From Adiantum capillus-veneris (Eukaryota > Streptophyta > Polypodiopsida > Polypodiales > Pteridaceae), in the NCBI GenBank assembly GCA_014529385.2, contig CM043960.1, positions 24,060,396-24,124,395 of the forward strand: DNA of 64,000 nt. Direction: 5' to 3'. Positions 34,375 through 45,239 of the stretch are shown here, piece by piece; position 1 is the first letter of the stretch; each line of letters starts with the position of its first letter. A program made the translations under genes and the position numbers. The notes under the pieces were generated by a model, which saw only the letters and a list, made by a program, of their open reading frames with translations, did not search any database and was not told the origin of the DNA.

Positions 34375-35739
34375 CGTCTAAGGAACAAATTTCCATTGAG
34401 ATGGGACTTTCCTAACTTTTGATCTTGTTTCGTAGTTTCCAATGAATGAATGTAAAGTCTTCAACGACTAAGGTTTGTTGTCTTCCGACATTTTTATACC
34501 TGCATCACTCATGTTCTAAATGGATCTCAATGTGATAGGAGCTGACTAAAGAATCATGCTTCCATCTTTTTTGTTTTTGATATCCTCCCATAGGTCCTGT
34601 GGCCATGATTCTTCCACTTCTAGAATTGGCATAATTGCTTGTGAATACACCTCATCGATGGTATTGGCTTCCATCCTCGTATCTAAAGGTGTTTCAACTA
34701 TCGATTCTTTTTTGTCTTTGTCTTTGATACCTTGATCCTTCAACTCTTGGATTTTTGTGTGGATCAATATGTCAGTCTTTGAAGCAATAGGAACAGGTGG
34801 TTCCATAAGAGATTGATCCGCCTAGATGAGCTCCTTGCACATCTGCAACCTCTCTTTTTCATACCTTGGATGAGGATACATTCACCATCTATGCTCCTAG
34901 GTTTGGTTGGGCTTTAATCTAGCTTCATAAGCTTTCAATATTGTGTCTAATGGCTCAAAGACCTTGTCCACCAAGATCGATCCTATCAAAGATATACTGA
35001 TGGTTTTGCTACATCAATCTTTTCTTTATGGTCCCTTTCCATTCCCAATTGTTCTTCTGTTTGCTGCAATTTGATTTCTAAAGATAATTTTTCTTTTATT
35101 CTTTTGGATTTTATCTTGTCCCTTTTTTCCCTCTAGGATTTCCTAGGGGTTCTAACCGACAAATTCTCTATCTCGGTTTGGCTGGGTGGGATGTTCCTTG
35201 CATCCTCTTGTGCTTGTGCTCTCGTTACAGCATTCATTGGAATTGTTGGTTCCGTTTTTGATTGAGCTTGATTCAATTCCAATTTTGTTCATGGCTCCCT
35301 TTGTTATCATGATTTTTTGGACAGTGTGAAATGAGATGGTGATTTGTACATCCCTCACAGTACCCAAAGAGTTTGATACACTCTCCTTTGTCTGGACAAA
35401 TTCTTGCACAATGATTGTCGTCACATTCATAGTATGGTCCTACTAGTGGTGGAGAAGCTTGTGGAGCCCCCATCGATGGTTGTCCAATTCTAGCAGAGTA
35501 TCCCCTAGACCTGTAGTTTTAATTTTCCATGAACATAAGCATAATTTCATTGACCAGGTAATGGTTTTTCATTGGTTGTGCTATGTATGATGATTATGAA
35601 ATCCCCTCAGAATCTATCCATGGATTTTGTCCTTCAAAAGCATAGGCAATGCTGTCTAACCCTCTCTCATAGGAGGTGTCTGAATCTTCTATGTATGAAA
35701 CTACATGTATCATACCCTAATTTGTAGGTGCCTCTATGG
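34375..35739 (-). pseudogene. Element C, block 2c: gag C-terminus and linker
   Basis: Cys/His boxes in 35273-35473 include CEGCTNHHLISHC, with the same short CX2CX3HX4C spacing as in element A. Degenerate linker ORFs follow (34546-34806). Toward 35739 the sequence encodes an acidic gag stretch like the one before the knuckles in A. The block ends at the GTTGT target duplication of the D/E array. Confidence 0.75.
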
Positions 35740-35744
35740 GTTGT
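35740..35744. repeat. Target-site duplication GTTGT, left copy (D/E array)
   Basis: Matches 43106-43110. Confidence 0.93.
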
Positions 35745-36310
35745 TGTGCACTCCTTGCCGCACTGTCAAAGCAAGGGACTTGCCAATACATCGTGTGCGA
35801 GCCACAGACGGCTCCAAGCACACAACAAGCCTAAACTAGCAAGCTCAAGGAAACAAAGGGTGTGTCACTCACCGCTCTACGCTCGCCTTCGTGGTGGATT
35901 CCTCGCCGCGATGAAGAAGAAGCTGCAGCCGTGCCGCACTCAACCGCTTCGCCGCCGTCGTGCCTTCGTAATGCTCGATAGCACACACACTCTCCCTCTC
36001 TCTCTCTCGCTCTCACACACACAAGGAGGTGAAGAAGAAGAAGATGAAGATGGAGCAAGAGCACTCTTCAATTGCACAAATGAGAGAATGAGTAAAAATT
36101 AGGTTTAGTTGGCTTTTATAGGAGCTCACCCCATTCACACTTGGGCGCCCATGCTTAACCAACTAATCCCTTGAATGTCCAAGTTAAAGTGCGCCTCTCA
36201 TCGGCGATCACTCTTACCCTTTTCCTATTGGTCCGACAAGCCCGGTACCTGACTCTACCAAATACATAATACGCGTCCATCGTAGGTGATGGGTGTCCGT
36301 GAGCCGTGAG
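35745..36310 (-). repeat. LTR of D (left), 3' end trimmed
   Basis: Starts TGTGCACTCC. Its last 8-9 bases (GGTTAACA) are gone, and it joins gag D directly through the shared bases GAGGAATCACA, the mark of a deletion by short homology. Its SSR is at about 35986-36022. Confidence 0.9.
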
Positions 36311-37749
36311 GAATCACATACTTGTTCAAACACTTCAATGTGTTTTCTAGCATCTTCGTCCCCATTGAATTTTTGCGTGAGTTTGGCAATTTGTACTGCC
36401 TTACTTCTAGGCTCTCTATCAGATGCATGACACATATTTTCCGCGATAGATCGACCTATGGTTTGAGCAAACGCTGCCAAGTCACCTATGTGAGGATGTA
36501 GGGCCGGTGGAGGTACTCTTGGAATCATATGTGGGAGAGGAACGGGTACCGGTCTTGGCATATGTGTAGATGATGCAGGATATGGAACATAACCGAGCAT
36601 AGGTCCACTCGGATAAGAGCTAGGGAGCGGCACTCGAGGAGCATAAGCAAGTGGTACAATTGGAGGTGTGGGGGCCATGTGTGCATAAGGGGCTAAAGGC
36701 ACATATGGTCGAGGCCCCATATTAGGTACTACAACACTAGGTAGTGGCACTACGCTAACCGTAGATGTCATCGGTACATTCTCTGTTAGGCTTATCCCTG
36801 GAGTGAGCACTGTGTTTTCCTTGATAGAGTGTTGAGCCAAGTTAGGGAAGCTAAATTTGTCGCTCGGAGGCTCAGATTGCATAGAGACCCCAGGTGAAAT
36901 GACGTAAGATGGGTCCATGGGGCTCATTAGAGGAGTATCCATTTGTGATAGAGTAGGCTGTTGAGCCTTGCTCGTATCCAGAAATCTCATGGGGCCAGTT
37001 GAGAGTATATTTACCCCTCGGTTTTGCCTTTCTGATTGAATAATGCCATGGATAACATTACATATCATTTTCTGTTGATCTTCGATGCTCGTGGCACTAG
37101 AGGTGGATTGTACAATCTCTATCCATCCTACATGGTAGGCGTGGCCAGAGTGTAGATCCGTCAACACCTCAGTGTGGAGGTCATATGTCCAATGATCATT
37201 AATGAACAATCCTTCTAGAGTCGACGTGTTAATGGTTTCTTGTGAGGTAGAAGCAATGTTGCTCCCCGTGGTTTTACTTGTCACCAACGGTACTCTAGAG
37301 GGAACTTCTGAAGGAGGTAGCTCAACAGGGCCTTCTTGGTAAGAAGTTGGTAGGATATCCACATGGACACTCTTTGGGGGTGTGGGGTCCACGTGCGATG
37401 TGAAAGGAGAGTCCAGTTCCCCACCCCCTTCGTGTGCTTCATTTGCATCAGGTTCCGAGCGAGTAGCTCTACCTAATGTTTCCATGAAACGGCTAAACAT
37501 ACTAGTACTAGGCTGTGGAGCTTCGGGAGGTGCATGGCCTTCTCTCTCAGTGTTTTGGTTAGGGTATGCTTCCATGATTTCTGAGTCGGAGGAGGAATCA
37601 CTAGCGGCTATTTTAGGGTCTTGGGTGGTGCTACCTTGTGTCCCCGCTGAGGGTCTAGAGCTTATCGTGGATGGGTAATGGGTATCCGTATGAACAGAGG
37701 CACCCTCAATATGATCGTGTTCTAGCACCCGCCCAGAGCGTAAGTGCAT
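36311..37749 (-). pseudogene. Truncated gag of element D
   Basis: The start is MHLRSGRVLEHDHIE at 37749. The frame is open for about 480 codons, almost identical to gag E, then cut within the capsid domain just after HIEVFEQVCDS. It runs on into the LTR for about 31 codons, ending at 36214. The rest of the capsid and all zinc knuckles are deleted. Confidence 0.88.
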
Positions 37750-38612
37750 GTGCTTTTGATACCCTTAGGTGTCAAAAAGCTGCTCTAGGAGGCCTTATGA
37801 CTAGTTTTTAGCGTGTTTTTTGTTTGTTTTTTTGCTAGATTTTTTAGAGCGTGTCGTGGAATGGGCCGTGTGATAGCTCGAAACGAGCGTATCGGTCAGA
37901 GGGTCGTGCCGTGCTTTACAGCCCTCCGTTTGGTCACTCTATGCCCTCGGAATTCTTAAAACTGTCAATTTCCAGTAGGGAACTAGGCCCAAACTAGAAA
38001 GTCTAAGGGTGCAAGTGGGAAGAGAAAGGAGGAGAGTGGAGGACTTGTCTCACATGCTCTCATTCTCTCTTGAGGGAGTAGGGTATATATATAAGAGTGA
38101 GTCTAGTATATATCATAAGACTGAGGACTGAGGCCTGGGCCTGGGCTTGGGCTTGGGCTTGGGCTTGGGAAAACGATCCCGATCTATCTTTTATACAAAC
38201 CAACCCGTCCGTTTTAAGAGTCACGTTTTTTATTTTCGAAAAATATCGCCGCCCACTCGCTCGCGTTTTCAAAAAACTTTTTTTTTTCCAGAATATATAT
38301 ATATATTTTATTTGTTGATGCAGAAAATACAGAAATTGAATAAACGCAGAAATGCAGAAATTGCAGAAAATGCAGAAATTGCAGAAATTGCAGAAAATTG
38401 ACAGAAATGCAGAAAATTGCAGAAATTGAAAACGCCGAACTTGAAAATGCAGAAATTGAAAAAACGCAGACAATAGCAGAAATTGAAACTTGACAGCAAT
38501 TGCAGAAAATGCAAAAAACAGAAACCTTCCACACACTCCTTCCCTGCCTTTCCTATGATAGAAATTGCACCACAAGGAAGCGTAAAGTGCTAACCGAGCT
38601 TAGTGTAGGGCA
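37750..38612 (-). other. Leader of element D
   Basis: Non-coding. Compared with E it carries about 290 extra bases (38000-38290), including (GGGCTT)n at about 38138-38166. TGCAGAAAT-type repeats follow at 38320-38520. Confidence 0.7.
38320..38520. repeat. TGCAGAAAT-type tandem repeats in leader of D
   Basis: Many copies of TGCAGAAA with 0-6-base spacers. The counterpart in E is at 42180-42415. Confidence 0.85.
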
Positions 38613-38632
38613 TATCCCCGGCAGCGGCGCCA
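38613..38632 (-). promoter_or_regulatory. Primer-binding site of D
   Basis: The minus strand TGGCGCCGCTGCCGGGGATA differs at one base from the complement of the tRNA-Asp 3' end over 18 bases. Confidence 0.85.
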
Positions 38633-38636
38633 AAAA

Positions 38637-39209
38637 AGTGCGCTCCTTGCCGCACTGTCGAAGCAAGGGACTTGCCAATACACCGTATGCGAGCCACAAA
38701 CGGCTCCAAGCACACAACAAGCCTAAACTAGCAAGCTCAAGAAAACAAAGGGTGTGTCACTCACCGCTCTACGCTCGCCTTCGTGGTGGATTCCTCGCCG
38801 CGATGAAGAAGAAGCTGCAGTCGTGCCGCGCTCAACCGCTTCGTCGCCGTCGTGCCTTCGTAATGCTCGATCGCACACACACTCTCCCTCTCTCTCTCTC
38901 TCATACACACACACAAGGAGGTGAAGAAGAAGAAGATGGAGATGGAGCAAGAGCACTCTTCAATTGCACAAATGAGAGAATGAGTAAAAATTAGGTTTAG
39001 TTGGCTTTTATAGGAGCTCACCCCATTCACACTTGGGCGCCCATGCTTAACCAACTAATCCCTTGAATGTCCAAGTTAAAGTGCGCCTCTCATCGGCGAT
39101 CACTCTACCTTTCCCTATTGGTCCGACAAGCCCGGTACCTGACTCTATCGAATACATAATACACGTCCATCGTAGGTGATGGGGTGTCCGTGAGCCGTGA
39201 GGGTTAACA
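38637..39209 (-). repeat. Middle LTR shared by D and E
   Basis: 573 bp. The first base is changed (AGTGCGC in place of TGTGCGC); it ends GGTTAACA. It is the 5' LTR of D and the 3' LTR of E. Confidence 0.92.
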
Positions 39210-41916
39210 TACTAAACACACATGTGAGTATTGGCATTGCAGACGTGCTCCCTTGATTCATTTGCATCTGTGCAGCATTCTTTTGCAGCCTAATAGGGCA
39301 CTCCGCTACTCGATGTGGTCCCCCACACTCGTAGCATTGAAGAGGTGGCCTCCTAGCCTGGGTGTTGATATTTTGACCTCTGGATGCGAGAGCAGCAGCT
39401 TGATAAACCGGCTTGACTTGTCCCCAACAATCTTCCATGTAGTATATAGGACATTCTTCCAATGTATCAAGTCCGTAGGCAATACTAGTGTCTATTTCCT
39501 CCTCACAGCCATCTGCATAAGCATTTGATGGCTCGCAACCCACTTGGTTCATAGGGGCAACTCTTGGATGCGGGGGCTGTGGTCCTAGCACAGGAGGTGG
39601 TAACGGTGTAGCTTGTACAACATTTTGAGATCTAGGGACCATGTGTTGCGGTAGTTGCTCAACAGGTGGAGTAGGCATCAATACAGGAGCTCGAGGTGCA
39701 TCCGTCCAGGCTACAGGTGGTCTATTTGCCATCATACGTTTGATCATTAAACAATCCTTAGCTTGGTGACCATACCTACCACATGCGTTGCAAGTTCCAT
39801 TAAATTTTACTCTAAACGTAGGGCACTCACTAGTGCTATGTGGACCTAAGCAAATGGAACACCATTGTTGCTCCCTTCTTGGATACATGTGACTATTTTG
39901 AGGGGGTCGATTATCCTTAAGAGACTCTTGGATTGCCTTGGTGAGGTCTGTCAAGAATGTCTCAAATACCTTTGGCGCATTGGCAATGGGCTTTGCAGTC
40001 ATGGGTTCATACTCAATGGCTTGTGAGCTAGTGGATCTCGTGTCAGTAGACACCCTCATGCCTGCTATCATCAAGTTGTCCTCTAATTGGATTGCATTGG
40101 CAGTGACATCTTCCCAGGTTGTGATACCTCTAATCACTAGTCCATTATAGATTCCTTCATTCCTCAACCCTCGAATGAATCGATCAAGCAGTTGGTTATT
40201 GTTGAAGCGCTCATTTACAGGGCAGCGAGAGTTTAAGTGCTTTAGACGACTAATGAAGTCCCTTACTGACTCTCCTTCCTTACGTTCGGCCTTCTGTAGC
40301 TGAGATGCTACACCCCAAAGCACACCTTCTCGTATGTACTCCTTTAGAAACAACCTTCGAAGGGTAGGGTAGATTGTTTTCTCGTCCACCCTTAGGGTCC
40401 TATACCAATCTCCAGCCTTCCCACTTAATGTCAAGCTTAAGGCATTGCACTTATGTAGTTCGTTGCGTTCCCCTAAGGAATCACATACTTGTTCAAACAC
40501 TTCAATGTGTTTCCTAGCATCTTCGTCCCCATTGAATTTTTGCGTGAGTTTGGCTATTTGTACTGCCTTACTTCTAGGCTCTCTATCAGATGCATGACGC
40601 ATATTTTCCGCGATAGATCGACCTATGGTTTGAGCAAACGCTGCCAAGTCACCGATGTGAGGAGGCAGGGCCGGTGGAGGTACTCTTGGAATCATATGTG
40701 GGAGAGGGATGGGTGCCGGTCTTGGCATATGTGTGGATGATGCAGGATATGGAACATAACCGGGCATAGGTCCACTCGGATAAGAGCTAGGGAGCGGCAC
40801 TCGAGGAGCATAAGCAAGTGGTACAATTGGAGGTGTGGGGGCCATGTGTGCATAAGGGGCTAAAGGCACATATGGTCGAGGCCCCATATTAGGTACTACA
40901 ACACTAGGTAGTGGCACTGCGCTAACCGTAGATATCATCGGTACATTCTCTGTTAGGCTTATCCCTGGAGTGAGCACTGTGTTTTCCTTAATAGAGGGTT
41001 GAGCCAAGTTAGGGAAGCTAAAGTTGTCGCTCGGAGGCTCAGATTGCATAGAGACCCCAGGTGAAATGACGTAAGATGGGTCCATGGGGCTCATTAGACG
41101 AGTCTCCATTTGAGATAGAGTAGGCTGTTGAGCCTTGCTCGTATCCAAAAATCTCATGGGGCCAGTTGAGAGTATATTTACCCCTCGGTTTTGCCTTTCT
41201 GATTGAATAATGCCATGGATAACATTACAAATCATTTTCTGTTGATCTTCGATGCTCGTGGCACTAGAAGTGGATTGTACAATCTCTATCCATCCTACAT
41301 GGTAGACGTGGCCAGAGTGTAGATCCGTCAACACCTCAGTGTGGAGGTCGTATGTCCAATGATCATTAATGAACAATCCTTCTAGAGTCGACGTGTTAAT
41401 GGTTTCTTGTGAGGTAGAAGCAATGTTGCTCCCTGTGGTTTTACTTGCCACCAACGGTACTCTAGAGGGAACTTCTGAAGGAGGCAGCTCAACAGGGCCT
41501 TCTTGGTAAGAAGTTGGTAGGATATCCACATGGACACTCTTTGGGGGTGTGGGGTCCACGTGCGATGTGAAAGGAGAGTCCACTTCCCCACCCCCTTCGT
41601 GTGCTTCATTTGCATCAGGTTCCGAGCGAGTAGCTCTACCTAATGTTTCCATGAAACGGCTAAACATACTAGTACTAGGCTGTGGAGCTTCGGGAGGTGC
41701 ATGGCCTTCTCTCTCAGTGTTTTGGGTAGGGTATGCTTCCATGATTTCTGAGTCGGAGGAGGAATCACTAGCGGCTATTTTAGGGTCTTGGGTGGTGCTA
41801 CCTTGTGTCCCCGCTGAGGGTCTAGAGCTTATCGTGGATGGGTAATGGGTGTCCGTATGAACAGAGGCACTCTCAATATGCCCGTGTTCTAGCACCCGCC
41901 CAGAGCGTAAGTGCAT
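39145..41916 (-). CDS. Gag of element E, uninterrupted
   Basis: 923 codons without a stop, from MHLRSGRVLEHGHIE. Layout: a Ser/Thr/Pro-rich N-terminal 430 residues; capsid domain at about 440-570 (KAVQIAKLTQKFNGDEDARK, LSGKAGDWYRTLR, RRLFLKEYIREGV); zinc knuckles CSICLGPHSTSEC (about 685), CNACGRYGHQAKDC (about 709) and CYECGGPHRVAEC (about 860). The last 20 or so codons come from the LTR, because the interior was deleted between the fourth knuckle and the LTR. The product would form the particle and bind RNA. With no pol of its own it would depend on a full-length relative. The frame is open over the length where A's gag is broken several times. Confidence 0.85.
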   Translation of the reverse strand: MHLRSGRVLEHGHIESASVHTDTHYPSTISSRPSAGTQGSTTQDPKIAASDSSSDSEIMEAYPTQNTEREGHAPPEAPQPSTSMFSRFMETLGRATRSEPDANEAHEGGGEVDSPFTSHVDPTPPKSVHVDILPTSYQEGPVELPPSEVPSRVPLVASKTTGSNIASTSQETINTSTLEGLFINDHWTYDLHTEVLTDLHSGHVYHVGWIEIVQSTSSATSIEDQQKMICNVIHGIIQSERQNRGVNILSTGPMRFLDTSKAQQPTLSQMETRLMSPMDPSYVISPGVSMQSEPPSDNFSFPNLAQPSIKENTVLTPGISLTENVPMISTVSAVPLPSVVVPNMGPRPYVPLAPYAHMAPTPPIVPLAYAPRVPLPSSYPSGPMPGYVPYPASSTHMPRPAPIPLPHMIPRVPPPALPPHIGDLAAFAQTIGRSIAENMRHASDREPRSKAVQIAKLTQKFNGDEDARKHIEVFEQVCDSLGERNELHKCNALSLTLSGKAGDWYRTLRVDEKTIYPTLRRLFLKEYIREGVLWGVASQLQKAERKEGESVRDFISRLKHLNSRCPVNERFNNNQLLDRFIRGLRNEGIYNGLVIRGITTWEDVTANAIQLEDNLMIAGMRVSTDTRSTSSQAIEYEPMTAKPIANAPKVFETFLTDLTKAIQESLKDNRPPQNSHMYPRREQQWCSICLGPHSTSECPTFRVKFNGTCNACGRYGHQAKDCLMIKRMMANRPPVAWTDAPRAPVLMPTPPVEQLPQHMVPRSQNVVQATPLPPPVLGPQPPHPRVAPMNQVGCEPSNAYADGCEEEIDTSIAYGLDTLEECPIYYMEDCWGQVKPVYQAAALASRGQNINTQARRPPLQCYECGGPHRVAECPIRLQKNAAQMQMNQGSTSAMPILTCVFSMLTLTAHGHPITYDGRVLCIR

Positions 41917-42507
41917 GTGCTTTTGATACCCTAAGGTGTCAAAAAGCTGCTCTAGGAGGCCTTGTGACTAGTTTTTAGCGTGTTTTTTGTTTGTTTTTTT
42001 GCTAGATTTTTTAGAGCGTGTCGTGGAATGGGCCGTGTGATAGCTCGAAACGAGCGTATCGGTCAGAGGGTCGTGCCGTGCTTTACAGCCCTCCGTTTGG
42101 TCACTCTATGCCCTCGGAATCCCTAAAACTCTCAATTTCGAGTAGGGAACTAGGCCCAAACCGAAAAAAATGAAAAAAAATTCAGAAAAACGCAGAAATG
42201 CAGAAATTGCAGAAAATGCAGAAAAAACGCAGAAATTGCAGAAAATGCAGAAAAAACGCAGAAATTGCAGAAAATTAAAAAAACGCAGAAATGCAGAAAA
42301 TTGCAGAAATTGAAAACGCCGAACTTGAAAATGCAGAAATTGCAGAAATTGAAAAAACGCAGACAATAGCAGAAATTGAAACTTGACAGCAATTGCAGAA
42401 AACGCAAAAAACAGAAACCTTCCACACACTCCTTCCCTGCCTTTCCTATGATAGAAATTGCACCACAAGGAAGCGTAAAGTGCTAACCGAGCTTAGTGTA
42501 GGGCATA
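41917..42507 (-). other. Leader of element E
   Basis: Non-coding, with the TGCAGAAA repeat array at 42180-42415 next to the PBS. Confidence 0.7.
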
Positions 42508-42525
42508 TCCCCGGCAGCGGCGCCA
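42508..42525 (-). promoter_or_regulatory. Primer-binding site of E
   Basis: TGGCGCCGCTGCCGGGGA on the minus strand, one mismatch to the tRNA-Asp complement, four bases inside the LTR. Confidence 0.87.
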
Positions 42526-42529
42526 AAAA

Positions 42530-42779
42530 TGTGCGCTCCTTGCCGCATTGTCGAAGCAAGGGACTTGCCAATACACCGTATGCGAGCCACAAACGGCTCC
42601 AAGCACACAACAAGCCTAAACTAGCAAGCTCAAGGAAACAAAGGGTGTGTCACTCACCGCTCTACGCTCGCCTTCGTGGTGGATTCCTCGCCGCGATGAA
42701 GAAGAAGCTGCAGTCGTGCCGCGCTCAACCGTTTCGCCGCCGTCGTGCCTTCGTAATGCTCGATCGCACACACACTCTC

Positions 42780-42810
<31 letters not shown>

Positions 42811-43105
42811 AGGAGGTGAAGAAGAAGAAGATGAAGATGGAGCAAGAGCACTCTTCAATTGCACAAATGAGAGAATGAGTAAAAATTAGGTTTAGTTGGC
42901 TTTTATAGGAGCTCACCCCATTCACACTTGGGCGCCCATGCTTAACCAACTAATCCCTTGAATGTCCAAGTTAAAGTGCGCCTCTCATCGGCGATCACTC
43001 TTACCCTTTTCCTATTGGTCCGACAAGCCCAGTACCTGACTCTACCAAATACATAATACGCGTCCATCGTAGGTGATGGGTGTCCGTGAGCCGTGAGGGT
43101 TAACA
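42530..43105 (-). repeat. LTR of E (right), 5' LTR of the array
   Basis: 576 bp, TGTGCGCTCC to GGTTAACA. A minus-strand TATA box CTATAAAAGCC lies at about 42900-42910, and an SSR at about 42777-42810. Confidence 0.92.
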
Positions 43106-44166
43106 GTTGTGAAATTCTCTATTTTCTTGGGGTAAATGTGGTTGATGTCCCAAAAAAGGTTGACGTTTTTCTTGCCCTTGGACTGCGTTATTTTTTCCTG
43201 CTTGGTATCTTGGAGGAGGTGGCAATTGTTTCCCTCGAGGTGGCCCATATGGTCTTTCTCTAACATAGTTTCTATTGTAGAAACATTTGTGGGTCTCATG
43301 GTTTGTCCATTTTTGTTCGATAGCACACCACTTCAATACACACTGTACATTTGCTTTTTGCCTAGGCTGCATGTTTCACCATTGGGTAGGATGATCTCCT
43401 TCACAAGTGTCACACTTTTGTGTGGGATGTTGTCGTGTATTTGGGTTTGTCCTATTTCCTTGGTTCATCCTTATGATCACTTCCTCAATTATTTGATCAA
43501 CACTTGGCACAATTGGGTTATGCCCACCCAGTTTCATCGTCAATTTGCTAGTGGTTGAAGAGGTTCTACTAGTCCCTTGGTCGGTGTCCTTAGTCACCTC
43601 CCCATATGCCTTACATTTGTCACCAAATACAACACCTCTTTTGTGACTTGCTCGAAAGTAGCACATGCCTTTAAGTGCAAATCTTTCTTGAGAGTGTCAT
43701 TTTGCAATACCTCTATGAATAGGACTGGTAGCCTCTCATCTTGAGGTAGCTCTCTAGCAAGAAATATTTCTATGTATTGCTTAAATTGAAGCAAGGATTC
43801 CTTCACCTTTTATTTCTCCTTTTGTCTAAATGCATAGATTTGGGAGATTGTATTATACTTAATTCCTCTCTTTGAGAATTCCTCTGCAAATTCTCAAAGA
43901 AGTTTCTCTATGCTTGGGAATTCTCGGTTGTTTAATGGTGGCTGGAACCAGGTGAAGGCTATTCCTTCTAGGGTCAATCCAAATCCTTTGTATTGAGTAT
44001 GGAAATTGGTTACCTGTTCAATTGTCAGCACTTTTTTGAAGATTGAAACATGAGGGAATGGATCCCCCAATCCACTATACTTTTTGGATACACACTTGGC
44101 CACTTGAGATGGTCGCAAGCATCTAGAATTTGCAACAATACTAACCATCCATGGTCCTCCTGACAT
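43106..44166 (-). pseudogene. Element C, block 1a: gag
   Basis: Minus-strand capsid-like sequence (CVSKKYSGLGDPFPHVSIFK, then LEGIAFTWFQPPL) at 43894-44166. It continues at 43594-43806 (LLQFKQYIEIFLARELPQDE) and 43376-43666. A knuckle starts CDTCEGDHPTQW and then a TGA replaces the last Cys of a CX2CX3HX4C box. Gln/Pro-rich sequence runs to 43106, where the D/E array interrupts. Several frameshifts are present. Confidence 0.85.
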
Positions 44167-44222
44167 GGTCTCTCTAGTGTTCTCCCCTTGGAACTATAAT
44201 TGGTGTCCTCTCCGCCATACGT

Positions 44223-45220
44223 TCATCCAGTTGTTCTGTTTGATCTCGTATAATAGTTGGAGGGATTTTTAGTTGCATAAGTCAAATCAGGTGCTACACT
44301 GCCTCTGTGTGTGTTCAAACAAACCCTAGACCCCATTGATCCCATGGGTCCTGCATTTGAGAATTGTTGGTGCCCAAATGAATCTTCCACTCTAGTTCTT
44401 ACTGGATTCACATACCTAGTTTCTGGTCTTGTTTGAGTCGTCTTGGGTTTAACTTGCTTGGTATTTACATAATATTGGTGGAGTGTTCCACCAAAGTATG
44501 TGTATTTCTCTAGATCCTTACGGTATATAGGAGAGTATTTTTGGCCATGTGTATCCACCATGACCAGTTGGATACTTCTCCCCTCTGTGTGTGTAAAAAC
44601 ATATAGTCTCTTGCGGTTAGTCAGCTCCTTGATGCGGGTTCATCGCATTTATAATAGAGTGTCTGTTCTCCATTATTAAATTTATATAGCCCCACGTAAG
44701 TTTTGTTTGTATTAAGCCACTCCGTGTCATTAGTGCACCTGAGCACAACATTTTTCTTGTCCATCTTAGGTGGTTCATCTACTAACTGTTCATCTACCTT
44801 GTCCTTGGTTCTAGTCAATCCCCATTTGTCCACAATAAAGGGGTTGTGAACAACTAGGTACATCATTCCCTCCCAATCAAAGTATTTGTCTCCATTATAG
44901 TCCACATCTACAAGGTCCGTGAACTTGTTGGGCTTATTTTCCAACTTAACACAGAAGCAGTCCATTCCATCCTTATAGATTTTGTCTTTAACCTCATTCT
45001 TGATTTGAAATTTTTGATACAATAGTTTGATGTCAAATGCAGGTCGAGAAAGACCTACCCCCATGGAAGTTCCTTTCTTAGAGTTCACCTTGTTGAATTC
45101 CTGAATCATTATGATGTATGATCTTTTTGATGAGGTATCAGAGAAACTTTCCTTTATAATGGCTTCTAGAGGATGCACTAGATTTTGATTCACACTACCT
45201 TCAGTTGAGTGGTTTCTCAC
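44223..45220 (-). pseudogene. Element C, ORF upstream of gag
   Basis: Two open pieces lie 5' of gag: 199 codons (44621-45220, with LVDVDYNGDKYFDWEGMMYL and EWLNTNKTYVGLYKFNNGE) and 112 codons (44223-44561). I do not recognise the protein. It has no Cys/His box and no protease motif. Its place between leader and gag recalls the extra ORF1 of Ogre-type elements, but I see no sequence match that would prove it. The single known RNase H of C does not show whether C is Tat-type. Confidence 0.5.
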
Positions 45221-45239
45221 TTGGTCTCTGACACTAGGA

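Larger units (their letters stand above)
35745..43105 (-). mobile_element. Tandem LTR-gag-LTR-gag-LTR array (elements D and E)
   Basis: Three LTRs of the element A family (35745-36310, 38637-39209, 42530-43105) alternate with two gag-only interiors. No pol remains in either. A single GTTGT duplication brackets the whole array, and element C sequence continues on both sides. Each interior has its own tRNA-Asp-type PBS. The polypurine tract is missing from both, removed with the 3' part of each interior. It resembles the non-autonomous LTR elements with gag known as TR-GAG. The tandem form is the unusual part. Confidence 0.9.

Noticed and set aside
38097-38575. ORFs rich in WAWAWA or FCNFCIF repeats, also at 42106
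   Set aside because: Products of the GGGCTT hexamer and TGCAGAAA leader repeats.
36311-42415. Possible CRISPR-like array from regularly repeated segments
   Set aside because: The repeats are LTRs and leader minisatellites in a plant retroelement; no repeat-spacer structure exists.
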